The notes under the pieces are model-generated. The model saw only the letters and a program-made list of their open reading frames with translations, did not search any database and had not been told where the DNA came from. From Buddleja alternifolia (taxonomy: Eukaryota; Streptophyta; Magnoliopsida; Lamiales; Scrophulariaceae), in contig CM033400.1 in assembly GCA_019426215.1 (NCBI GenBank), positions 26,086,568 through 26,150,567 of the forward strand: a stretch of DNA of 64,000 bases, written 5' to 3'. Shown here one piece after another: positions 11,677 to 23,169 of this stretch (positions are counted from its first letter, which is position 1; each line of letters opens with the position of its first letter). The translations under genes were made by a program, and so were the position numbers.

Positions 11677-12060
11677 ATTTTCTGATTCAGAATAAAAAAC
11701 TATTTATACAAATTAGTCAATAAAAAAACAATTCATTGAAATTACAATTCAATAAAAAAATTATTTATTGAAAACAACCCCACTTGAAGCTGTTTCTCAA
11801 CAATAATTACGTAAATTTTTTTTGATTTTCTGGCTCAGAATAAAAAACTATTTATGCAAATTAGTCGATAATAAAAAACAATTCATTGAAATTACAATTC
11901 AATAAAAAAGTATTAATTGAAAACAGCTCCGCTTGAGGCCGTTTCTCAACAATAATTACATAATTTTCTTATTATTTTCTGGCTCATAATAAAAAACTAT
12001 TTATACAAATTAGTCAATAATAAAAAACAATTCATTGAAATTACAATACAATAAAAAACT
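11677..12060. repeat. Tandem repeat, 148-bp period, about 2.6 copies
   Basis: Copies begin at 11677, 11825 and 11973 with ATTTTCTG(A/G)(T/C)TCA and share AATAAAAAACTATTTAT and CAATTCATTGAAATTACAAT. The array lies at the joint between the transposase stub and the minus-strand genes. Confidence 0.85.
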
Positions 12061-12069
12061 CCATTCACT

Positions 12070-12426
12070 TTATTCATCTTCATCTGACATGTAGTAGTCT
12101 GATCTATATGAAGGATGAGTCAAAATATTTCGTATTTCACGACGTGTGAGTTTTTGGCCCCCTGCGAATGCAAGTTCTTCTGCAAGTTCAAGCATGTGAT
12201 ATCTACAACGACGTAAAATCATCCTGTTATTTTCGATTCTTATTCTTGAAACAGCCCTCCTACAATTTTCTTCACCATCTCTCAGCATCATCAAGGATCT
12301 GCGTCGTGGAATTCGCACGCCAAGTCTTCGAAGATCATTAACCAACTCCTTAGATTCGAGCCGGTGGGAGCTTAGTATAGGTCCTAAGTATTGATCGGAT
12401 ATTGAAATGTCTAATGAGAAGAATAA
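12070..12426 (-). CDS. Small hypothetical protein exon inside the MULE
   Basis: The frame from 12345 to 12070 encodes 91 residues, very rich in Arg and Leu, with an acidic end (YYMSDEDE). The open frame runs upstream to a good 3' splice site (TTATTCTTCTCATTAG, about 12426), so this looks like the last exon of a spliced gene or of an alternative 3' end of the PMD gene, whose stop lies only 149 bases upstream. I do not recognise the family. The intact frame and splice site are more than chance would suggest, but no upstream exon is proven. Confidence 0.4.
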   Translation of the reverse strand, partial: LFFSLDISISDQYLGPILSSHRLESKELVNDLRRLGVRIPRRRSLMMLRDGEENCRRAVSRIRIENNRMILRRCRYHMLELAEELAFAGGQKLTRREIRNILTHPSYRSDYYMSDEDE

Positions 12427-12646
12427 CTAGATTCCTGTCAATTAGTTTTATATTAATTCAATGTTCGTATTAATTTCGTAATTTTTTTGGCTTCAAATAA
12501 AACATTTATGTCAATAAAATTATATTATTAACATGCATTATCCAAAACACCACAAAAAATATAAATACACAAAACTATCTATGTGCCCGATAACCACGAT
12601 GTCCCCCCGTCCCACAATCTGGGTACTGCCTCGTCCTTGTAGACCT

Positions 12647-14285
12647 TGACACGAAAAATCCTTACGTGTATTAAACAGCAAGTGGACTGGTCGTGTGTAG
12701 TAATAAAGTGGACAATAAAGTCCGGGTTGCCGAACCTCAAGGACTTGTATTTTAGTTTATGATTTTAAAGCAATTGAAGAACTTAAACTAAAACAAGAAT
12801 TAATTAAAATATTATGGAAGTAAGATATAAGAAACAAGATGTCGAAATCAAGATAGTTATGGAAGAGAGCAACTAAGACACATGTGTTGGCATAAATTAA
12901 TCAATTTTCATTATAAACATGTTCTCATATTATTAGACTAATGTTGCTTTGGTGGAAAAAACCTTAAATAATTACTACCCGATGTCTCGGCTGTAATAAT
13001 CCTATGATTAATTGATGGTTCTCTAAATATGTCTATCCGAGAATCTAACCAACAATCATGCATTCAAGTTCTAGAATTTCCCCGGATTAATCCGGCTAAC
13101 TGCACCCGGAAATCTCTACCTATCTCTAGGGGAAATTCCCTATTTTTTACGGATTATGTGATGATCATCTTTGCACCTTAAATTACCTTCTCTCGAACGA
13201 ATAATTTAAGCAATAAATCATGCATATGGTAGCTAAGCATATGATGCATTCAAACAAGATCAAGACACAAAGCAACAATAGAATTAATATGAAAAACACA
13301 ATTTATATCTCAATTATCATAATTAAGCCTCAACATGGCCTTAGTTCGAAGAATCTATTTCATCATAAAAGATAAAAGATAGGAACTTAAATTAAGATTC
13401 ATATTCATAGACAAAAACAAATCTAAATCTAAGAAACTCCCTCGTATTTTTGATGGTTGAACTTCGATCTTCATCTCTTCCATGCTTCTTGATTTCTTCA
13501 CCTTCAAAGGTTCTTGATAATCTTCATAACTAATCTAAGGATGATGAAGATGATGATAGGATGTGTTTAGGCTCCCCCAATGGGGAATGTGTTTTAAAGT
13601 GTGTTTTTAGGATGGCCTCCAATCCTCCTTTTATAGCCAAAAAATCCACCTACCAAGAACATGTCCTTCCATTCTCTTTTCTTTCCACCTACCATTCTTT
13701 TGTTTTCCATCTACCAAGAATGTGAACTACCATTCTCTTGTTTTCCACCTACCATTCTCTTACTTTCCTTCTACCAAGAATGTGAACTACCATTCTCTTG
13801 TTTTCCACCTACTAAGAATGGGAGCTGCCACTTTCGTGTTTTCCAGCGCAGAGATAGTGTTTTATTCATAAAATGCTCCACAGATCTCCGAATTTGATGC
13901 TTCAAGTCCCCATGTGACGATAAGACATACATCTACAACTTTGTAGAAGGCCACTTCATCCAATTCTGTCTCTAAATATATCAAAATGACGTTCCAATGT
14001 GGAGGTTGTTTCTGATTTGGCGCCCAGGTGTGCGGAAATGGTACTAAAATATGATTTTGGCTAACTCCAGCTTGTTTCTTGCTTGTTTGGTGGTAGAGGT
14101 GTGAAACATCTTGGCCTAAACTTGTTTTATACGTCCTTTTTCCACCCTTTATTCGATTGTATCCACTTAAGGCCTGAAATCACTTAATGCACGAATTAAA
14201 CGCACAAGTGACAAAATCAAGCGATAAATGAACCTAAAACATAAATGCAAAGGGGCTTAATAACATGTAAAAATGAATCCTATCA
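12647..14285 (-). repeat. 3' LTR of the young LTR element
   Basis: 1639 bp with TGACACG and CCTATCA ends on the plus strand. It includes an internal run of CCACCTACCA/TTCTTG repeats near 13640-13820. Confidence 0.92.
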
Positions 14286-16281
14286 ACTCTCCCAAACTTA
14301 TCAATTGCTCGACCTCGAGCAATAAAAGGTCTAGGGCACAAAAAACATCATCAACCAAAAGGAGAAAACAAAAACAAAAAACGAACTCACTTTCGTGGAG
14401 TAAACGATTGCACTTAGCATGTGCAACAAGCCTTTAAACCTTTGAGTTACCTCAAAGGACGAGTTATAGTCTCGTGAGGGTTTGCAGACGATATACCCAC
14501 AAAATCTAACAAACTTTCAATCTCAACCAGATGAATACATCTCAACATAATTAACAAGAATAAATGGCACAAAATCATCCTTTTACAGCTCACAAATATA
14601 TATACATATCAACTACTTTTGCTCATGTGACACCAATACTGGAAAAGACTCCATAGGGTGTAGTGAAAATAAATCTAAGGTATTATAGTCGAGAGGCATC
14701 CTTACCAAATTTTGGACATTAATCCCATATCTATCAACTTTATGATCAAACACAAAGCATAAGAATCATAGAAAATTTCATAGCCATTTAAATTTCATTA
14801 TCTCAAACATTCAAACTTTCAATTCATATGAAACTTTCCAATTAACTTCATTAAGGCTAGATCATGTGCCATGTTTTATTCCATTAGGCTTTCTATGGCA
14901 CCCATGTAACAAGCTTTAGATCAATGACTCCCAAACTAGATAGTTTTGGGGCATTAAGTGTAAAGACACTCCTAAGGATTTGATCACTCGAGTGTCAAAG
15001 GCCACGAAATAAAACTAGATTTTTTAAACAATTCGCTTCTTTTTGGCTTGAGCTTAGCTCAAATTAGCATAATAGTACAGTATATAGGCATGGAACTTTT
15101 CACCTCCAGTACATATTAGCCTGACCACTTGTGGTCATACCAAACTTCAACCTTTTTAATTCATTGTTTAGCATAAAAAAATTACTACTCAACTTATAAC
15201 CTTATGAAAAATCTAAGTTAATTTTTCCGGGAAAAACTCCTTAAGTGTCTCAAGATGGTTATCCTCTCAACTCCTCTACCCTCGATTTATTGTGCAATGT
15301 GAATCATCTAAGAAATCAATCCTAGTCTAGGGTCTCCATGAGCAATTTCAAAGATATATATGTTCATTTAAATTCAAATTATTTCAAAAAATCATGCCAT
15401 TTTTTAAAGTTAATCAATTTAAATGCATCAATTGGAAGGACTAAAAAAAAAACATGCTTGATTTTCTCAACATAAACACATATAAACATGATAGCATACA
15501 AATTCCCCCAAACTTGAGCTAAACGAGGTACACATGACATGACAAAAATAGCAAACACATGGTGATCAATCATATGAATGTATTAAAACCACAAAGTACT
15601 ACCCACATATACCCCCAAACTTAAACTCAACATTGTCCCCAATGTTGTCTCACATAAACGCATGCAAAAGGTATAAGAGTACTTACAATCAAGGATTATT
15701 GAAAAACAATCATTCATCACAAATATGTTCCAAATCAAACCCATCTCATCAAAATAGGCCTCTCAAAACAACGGGAAATTGCTACTAACATTTTCAACAT
15801 ACTTATCAAACAAACCATTAAGCATATTAAAACACATGCCAAAAATGCATGCTTAGACAAAACAAATAAAACGAAAAGCAAAAAAAAAAAAACAAAAGAA
15901 AACTCACAAAACTTGGGCTGCCTCCCAAGAAGCGGTCTTTTAAAGTCACTAGCTTGACTTTATGTAAGAGATTGGCTCAAGGCGGTTTATGTATGAATGT
16001 CTTATTCGTTCTCCAATCCACTATTGGGTATCGCTTCAACCTTTTGCCCTTTGTAGTGAAGATTGACCAATTATTTGTGCTACATATCCTAGGGTTAGAC
16101 CAAGCAATCATCCACTCACGAGTTTTTTTATGGTCCCTCAATACCTCTATTACCTTTTCTTCTCATGCTCCGGATGGTGGTGCAGATTTTTCTCCAAGCT
16201 AGAGATAATGTCTCGTTTTTCTTCACCAATCACCTTGACATATTTCAGCTCCATCATGTATGAATGTTGAAGATTATTGGC

Positions 16282-16935
16282 TCATTTTTTATGAAAGTGC
16301 TCAACACTAAAAGGATCAAAAACATCAATGTGTAAAGACAAATCAAAATCAATTAGATGCTCAAAAACCTCATAGTTATCGAAATTAACCATGTCATCTC
16401 CTACATTCAATAACAACTTACCATCGTCGGCATCAAATACCGATTTACCTGTGGCTAGGGAAGAAAGTAAAGAAATGTCAACACCCTCAGAAAAGATAGG
16501 AGTCGAATGCTCATCGTTGGAGGAATCTGCTTTCGAATTTTCCAACTTCATTTCATTCAACATAACGGTGTTGAATTCCTCCTTTTGATCTATCTCAGTG
16601 GTACCAAGCAATGCCCATGGTACTTTCTCAGATATGTCGCTCGTTAGTTGCTTGAGTTGATGATTCATCTCCTTCATTTCCCGCCGTGCGTCCTTCATCA
16701 TAAAGTGGAGCTCTCCAATGGTGTTATCAAGTTGTTCCTCCGGAGTAGGAATTCTTTCTTGGTAATGTTGTGGAAAGAACCCTTGTGCATAACATGCTTC
16801 AATGACGCTTTGCAACCATAATTGATTCTCCGGTAGTGTCATATCAGGAAAATTGCTATCCTTTGCGAATTGAATGACGCTTTGCAGCCATAATTGATTC
16901 TCCGGAAGGGTCATATCTGAAAAATTTCTAGCCAT
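16282..16935 (-). CDS. Gag-like frame of the non-autonomous LTR element
   Basis: 217 residues, the only long frame between the two LTRs and in the element's own direction, starting about 140 bases from the 5' LTR. The N-terminus has a direct duplication: DMTLPENQLWLQSVI occurs at about residues 7-21 and 31-45. A coiled-coil-like middle (LHFMMKDARREMKEMNHQLKQ) and an acidic C-terminal half follow. Position and Gln/Glu-rich make-up fit a leader or Gag-type protein of such elements, but no CCHC knuckle is seen and the family is not certain. The remaining interior, 14300-16280, holds no gene. Confidence 0.5.
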   Translation of the reverse strand: MARNFSDMTLPENQLWLQSVIQFAKDSNFPDMTLPENQLWLQSVIEACYAQGFFPQHYQERIPTPEEQLDNTIGELHFMMKDARREMKEMNHQLKQLTSDISEKVPWALLGTTEIDQKEEFNTVMLNEMKLENSKADSSNDEHSTPIFSEGVDISLLSSLATGKSVFDADDGKLLLNVGDDMVNFDNYEVFEHLIDFDLSLHIDVFDPFSVEHFHKK

Positions 16936-17072
16936 TGCGAGCTAAGAGTGTAAGAAAAAAATAAAAAAAATAATAATAAAAAAAATTTAATAAAAATAAA
17001 ATAAATACTTGAAACTTGCAATAAAATCAAAAACTAAAATTAAACAAGTCCCCGGCAACGGCGCCAAAAACT

Positions 17073-18710
17073 TGACACGAAAAATCCTTACGTGTATTAA
17101 ACAGCAAGTGGACTGGTCGTGTGTAGTAATAAAGTGGACAATAAAGTCCGGGTTGTCGAACCTCAAGGACTTGTATTTTAGTTTATGATTTTAAAGCAAT
17201 TGAAGAACTTAAACTAAAACAAGAATTAACTAAAATATTATGGAAGTAAGATATAAGAAACAAGATGTCGAAATCAAGATAGCTATGGAAGAGAGCAACT
17301 AAGACACATGTGTTGGCCTAAATTAATCAATTTTCATTATAAACATGTTCTCATATTATTAGACTAATGTTGCTTTGGTGGAAAAAACCTTAAATAATTA
17401 CTACCCGATGTCTCGGCTGTAATAATCCTATGATTAATTGATGGTTCTCTAGATATGTCTATCCGAGAATCTAACCAACAATCATGCATTCAAGTTCTAG
17501 AATTTCCCCGGATTAATCCGGCTAACTGCACCCGGAAATCTCTACCTATCTCTAGGGGCAATTCCCTATTTTTTACGGATTATGTGATGATCATCTTTGC
17601 ACCTTAAATTACCTTCTCTCGAACGAATAATTTAAGCAATAAATCATGCATATGGTAGCTAAGCATATGATGCATTCAAACAAGATCAAGACACAAAGCA
17701 ACAATAGAATTAATATGAAAAACACAATTTATATCTCAATTATCATAATTAAGCCTCAACATGGCCTTAGTTCGAAGAATCTATTTCATCATAAAAGATA
17801 AAAGATAGGAACTTAAATTAAGATTCATATTCATAGACAAAAACAAATCTAAATCTAAGAAACTCCCTCGTATTTTTGATGGTTGAACTTCGATCTTCAT
17901 CTCTTCCATGCTTCTTGATTTCTTCACCTTCAAAGGTTCTTGATAATCTTCATAACTAATCTAAGGATGATGAAGATGATGATAGGATGTGTTTAGGCTC
18001 CCCCAATGGGGAATGTGTTTTCAAGTGTGTTTTTAGGATGGCCTCCAATCCTCCTTTTATAGCCAAAAAATCCACCTACCAAGAACATGTCCTTCCATTC
18101 TCTTTTCTTTCCACCTACCATTCTCTTGCTTTCCATCTACCAAGAATGTGAACTACCATTCTCTTGTTTTCCACCTACCATTATCTTACTTTCCTCCTAC
18201 CAAGAATGTGAACTACCATTCTCTTGTTTTCCACCTACTAAGAATGGGAGCTGCCACTTTCGTGTTTTCCAGCGCAGAGATAGTGTTTTATTCATAAAAT
18301 GCTCCACAGACCTCCGAATTTGATGCTTCAAGTCCCCATGTGACGATAAGACATACATCTACAACTTTGTAGAAGGCCACTTCATCCAATTCTGTCTCTA
18401 AATATATGAAAATGACGTTCCAATGTGGAGGTTGTTTCTGATTTGGCGCCCAGGTGTGCGGAAATGGTACTAAAATATGATTTTGGCCAACTCCAGCTTG
18501 TTTCTTGCTTGTTTGGTCGTAGAGGTGTGAAACATCTTGGCCTAAACTTGTTTTATACGTCCTTTTTCCACCCTTTATTCGATTGTATCCACTTAAGGCC
18601 TGAAATCACTTAATGCACGAATTAAACGCACAAGTGACAAAATCAAGCGATAAATGAACCTAAAACATAAACAAAAGGGGCTTAATAACACGTAAAAATG
18701 ACTCCTATCA
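17073..18710 (-). repeat. 5' LTR of the young LTR element
   Basis: 1638 bp, nearly identical to 12647-14285, which dates the insertion as recent compared with other elements here. Confidence 0.92.
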
Positions 18711-21099
18711 GACCTTCTCCTATTTGCTTCTTCCTCAACATCATTGTACTGAACTGATGATACATTAAATTGTGCAGGACGCGGAAACGGAATTCTATGA
18801 TGTTGAGGTGCATCACTCCACTGGTCTATACCGAGCTCAGAAAAATTCCACGTCGGCGTACTGTAACCTTGTCCTTGATCATGAAAATTGACGGGCATAT
18901 CATGCTGTGGTGGTTGGGCCATTGTGGGAATGTAAACGTCGTTAGGATTGGGACGAGGTTGAGCCGAGCTCGATCCTCCGGAATCGAAGTGACCATGATA
19001 GCCAAGCTTGATCCTCCGACATTGAAGTGACCATGAAAAGCCGAGCTCGATCCTCTGGCATCGAAGTGACCATGATAAGCCGAGCTCGATCCTCCAGCGT
19101 TGAAGTGACCATGATAGGCTAAACTCAGACCCAGATGTTCCTCCTCTACACGAGCACCGATGGCTACATTGCCACTACATGTGACCATATCCCGGATGTT
19201 CCTCATTCTAGATCTCAGTTCCCCAATTGTCGTGGGATCACTAGTTTGGGCAATTTGTTCCACTGCAGTTTGCGCCTCTTGAATTTGTTGGTACTGAAAA
19301 GATAAAATAAGGAATAGTATCAACGAAAAAATTATCCTAAATAAATAGCATTAAAATAAGTATCAATGGAATACAATACCAAATACTAACCACATCATGC
19401 AATAGAGAGGCTGACCCATCCTGGTGTCCCGCACCTCTCCTAGTCAATCGGGGTGAAATGTGACGACGAGTGATTCGGTCATACCACTCGCCGTATCCTT
19501 CGTCTGTCTGGTCTCCCTCATCCTCAATATAGTATCCAGTCATAGCGTACAATTGACCATCATTCCACGTTGCAATTTCCCGAGCGTGTCTATCTACCCA
19601 ATTAATCGTGGACCTACCCTTTCGGCTGACCCTTCAAACACGTCCAGGTGTGCGTGGAATAAATTGACGTGTTCCGAACTGTCGAAAAACACGCTCAGGA
19701 CGATGATACTCTACGATGGCAAAGAATATCATTGGAACTGATGCTCGCCATACGTTATCATTCAAACATTGAGATGGCAACTCGGCAATGTCTGCATCAT
19801 TGAAATTGTACGGTGTCCAAACAAACTGAAATACGAAAAAACAATTTACAATATATTAGTAAGAGATAGATACAACTTCATAATAATTTTTAAAAAAATT
19901 CCCGACTCATATGTCCATCCGCCACCTGATCTAGACCATCTCTAATTGCCCGGACGTTGTGACTGACTGAAGTAGTATTTGTAGTAGGTCGATGCCACCT
20001 TCAAACAACAATCATTGAAAATAATTAAAAAAAATTGAACGTTTCTTAATTAAACATAATATTCAAATGGTAAATTACCGTGAAGCATAAGGTGCTCGGG
20101 CAATGCCATGCACGTCAACTCCCGCCATCTGTCTAGGTAGTCCATCAGGCCTTACAATCCAAATCCTACTCCACGCCCACATCTGTTAAAGGAGAAATAT
20201 ATTAATTGAATAACCACGAATTATTATATCAGAAATAATAACGTCTAAATAATAATTTTTCTCACTTGTAATAATGGCATGAAACCTACAACATTATTGC
20301 ATTCTACTCGGGAACCATTCGCCAATTCTCGGTACAAATGAGGCAATACCGTACTCCCCCAATTGTATGTGCGTGCTAAGTTTATATCTTCAAACAGACT
20401 CAATCACACTACAGGAATAACATTTCCTGTGGTGTCGGCACACATCACACTCCCGAGCAACAAAAGGGCCCAACAACATGCTACTTGATCAACTACAAAT
20501 TCTTCAGATTGATCATTTATTTGTTGAGGCGCACTCAAAACATGGGTATCAAGTTTTCAGACTGGTATTCTATGACCGTACAAGAAATCTATCGGCAATA
20601 AGTACATTCCGTATTGTTCAAATACATATAAGACGTAATCTTCATCTGCTGCAAAGTGCAGATATGCAACTACAACTCTACCATCAACTGGTAGACCATA
20701 TAAAATTGCAATATCTTGGAGAGTTATCGTAGTCTCTCCGGTCATAAAATGAAATGTGTTCGTCTCTGGGCGCCATCTCTCCGTTAGAGTCTTCACAAGG
20801 CCTAGGTTATTTTTAAACTAAAGTAACTGGTATACCCTATAGAACCCCATCTCATCAAGCTTTACCTTGACGCAGTGATGTAAAGGAGATTCATAGGCAA
20901 CTGGGAAATATGCAGAGTTAGCTTGCTGGACACGATAAGTGAAGTCTGGATGATCAGCAACTGCCTCAGATACATGATTGTCCTGATCATACAGTACGCT
21001 CCCATCAACGGGGCCATATACATTACGCTCAGTCATCCTGCATTTACATATCCACAAGAATGTTAATTTACATTCTACGATATAAATTACACTTAATAT

Positions 21100-22310
21100 T
21101 TAGTAAATTAAATTGTATCTATTAATTCGAAATTAAACTCACTAATTACAAATTATACCTAATCAATAAAGATTTTACATACAAATTAAAATTTAGAGAT
21201 TATACCTAATAATTCGAAAAATATACCTAAAAAAAGGAATTTAAACATACTAATTAGAGATTATACCTAAAAATTGGAGATTACACTTAGAAATGAAAAA
21301 TTTTAAAAAATAATTTGATTTTAAAAAATCGAATTTAAACATACTAATTGAAACTACTAATCGAATCTACACCTAACTACTCCAAATTAAACCTATTAAT
21401 TCGAACGTTTAGAAAACTCTTCCATCCAATTCGAAATTAAACCTAACAACTCAAAATCAAACCTATAAATTCAAATTATACCAAACAATTAAAAAACTAT
21501 TCCAATTAATTCGAACATTATACCAAACATTTCCAAAAATATAGCAACCAATTAAAATTAAAGCTAACAACTCCAAATTAAGCCCAAGAAAAATATTTAT
21601 ACCGAACAATTCTAAATTAAACCTAACAACTCGAAATCAAACCTAACAACTCGAAATCAAACCTAACAATTCGAAATTAAACCTATAAATTCAAATTATA
21701 ATGAACAATTCGAAAATTATACCAACTAATTCGAACATTATACCAAACAATTGCAAAATATACCAACCTATTCAAAAATAAATCTAACTACTCGAAATTA
21801 AGCCTATTAATTCCAACTTAAACCAAACAATTCTAAATTAAACCTAGCAACTCGAAATCAAACCTAACAATTCAAAATTAAACACTACAAATTCAAATCA
21901 TACCGAACATTTAGAAAATTATACCAACCAATTCCAACATTATACCAAATAATTCAAAAATAACACTAGAAATTGACATTACACCTAAAAGTCAAAATTG
22001 AACCTCAAATTCAAAAATCAACCTATTAATTCAAAAATTATATCAACCAATTCCAAAATTATACCAAATAATTCAAATATAACACTAAAAATTGACATTA
22101 TACCTAAAAGTCAAAATTGAACCTAAAAATAAAAAATCAACCTATTAATTCAAAAATTATACCAAATAATTCAAAAAATTATAGCTAACTAATCGAATTT
22201 ATCGCTACAAATTCAACTTTTCAACCCTAAATTATAATACCATTACAAAAAAAGAATAATATACAAACTCTATATATAACAAATTTAAAAGTATAAATGA
22301 ATGAAAAAAA
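21100..22310. repeat. Degenerate AT-rich subterminal repeats of the MULE, right
   Basis: Many imperfect short units of the type AATTCGAAATTAAACCTAAC and AATTATACCAAACAATTC. They mirror the left side (10340-10930). No gene. Confidence 0.6.
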
Positions 22311-22550
22311 GACATTTACCTTAATTTTTTGGTTGATGATAGAGAAATTCCGTTTTAAAAATGAAAAAAAAAAACTTTGTAAAAATGGTGGAAGAAGAAG
22401 AAAAAGAGAGAAATTGGGGGATGAAGAAATGCAAATGGTTTGGTGTGGGGGAAAGGTTTGGTGTAATTAAAAACCAAAACGGGAAAAAAACAAAAAAAAA
22501 AAAACAAGGCTGCAAATTTGCAACCTGAAAAGACCAAAAAAAACAAAAAT

Positions 22551-22760
22551 TAAAGTGAGAGACGACATGTGCTATGTCGTCTCTCATATGTCATCTCTCA
22601 CTAAATTTAAAAAAATATATATTATTGTAAGAGACGACATAGGGTATGTCGTCTCTTAGCTGAGACGACATACCCTATGTTGTAACATATTATTTTCTGA
22701 ATACCACCAACTTTGGTGGTATTTTTTGATTTTTTTTTATATTATTAATTTTATTTTCCC
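22551..22760 (-). repeat. Right terminal inverted repeat of the large MULE
   Basis: Reverse complement of the left end, with the same palindromes and the same order of GAGACGACAT units. It has about one more unit of that motif than the left copy. Confidence 0.92.
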
Positions 22761-23169
22761 CTTTGATACAAACTCTAATCCACCTACCACGTCAGCCAAT
22801 ACTATGCCACGTCATGGGTCAAGAGTCAAACATATTCCCGAGGGTTGGCTGATTACGTACTTTAGATGTAGGGAGGATTTAGTACCATTTAATTTTTATG
22901 CATATTACCTAAAGCAGATGGGCACTAAGCCATCACCCGTATAATTAGGAATAGTGGTTGTGAATTCTAGTTTTTTTCCTTTCACGTTGTTTAGCAGATA
23001 GATATATTAGCAATTGTATTTTGTCAATGGAATTTTTAGTGAATTATTAATCAAGTTTCTTCTTCTTCAATTCTTCTATCAATTCCTTTCTTACCCAGAG
23101 ATCTCCCCTCTCGAGGCGGGAACATCGTTACATTGGTGCTTTCATTCAGAGGCCCCGTTGGAAGCTCGT

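Larger units (their letters stand above)
12647..18710 (-). mobile_element. Young non-autonomous LTR retrotransposon (Gypsy-like)
   Basis: LTRs at 12647-14285 and 17073-18710 are about 99% alike (roughly 20 differences in 1.64 kb). GACCT flanks both sides (12642-12646 and 18711-18715), a perfect 5-bp duplication. The right LTR is the 5' one: next to it lies a primer site of the TTTTTGGCGCCGTTGCCGGG type (17051-17070) seen in plant Gypsy elements of the Tat/Athila branch. TAAGTTTGGGAGAGT beside the left LTR (14286-14300) is the polypurine tract. The interior is only 2.8 kb with one long frame and no protease, RT or integrase, so it depended on another element for its enzymes. It sits in the last exon of the PMD gene. 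Confidence 0.92.
12575..21036 (-). pseudogene. Plant mobile domain (PMD, PP7L/MAIN-like) gene, broken
   Basis: Five exons read leftwards: about 21036-20266, 20182-20079, 19998 to about 19905, 19825-19391, and 19293-18711 continuing at 12641-12575. Introns mostly start GTGAG, GTAAT or GTTAGT and end in AG; the third donor is unclear. The product is an aminotransferase-like plant mobile domain protein: [73 protein letters not shown] and FRQFGTRQFIPRTPG. PMD proteins include MAIN, MAIL1 and PP7-like factors and also occur in transposons. Damage: in-frame stops near 20818, 20555, 20405 and 19627, a one-base loss near 18997 in an HGHF/GGSS repeat, and an LTR element in the last exon. The reading frame joins across that insert and ends 20 codons later. 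Confidence 0.8.
9896..22760. mobile_element. 12.87-kb Mutator-like element carrying a PMD gene
   Basis: The outer ends are inverted copies of about 200 bp beginning GGGAAAATTAAATTAATA on the left; the right end is the reverse complement with scattered changes. Both sides are flanked by CTTTGATAC (9887-9895 and 22761-22769), a perfect 9-bp target duplication, the hallmark of Mutator-like elements. Inside are a plus-strand transposase N-terminal stub, tandem repeats, a small minus-strand frame and a five-exon minus-strand plant mobile domain gene. Most of the transposase is missing, so it cannot move by itself now. A 6.06-kb LTR element is inserted at 12647-18710; without it the element is about 6.8 kb. 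Confidence 0.92.
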
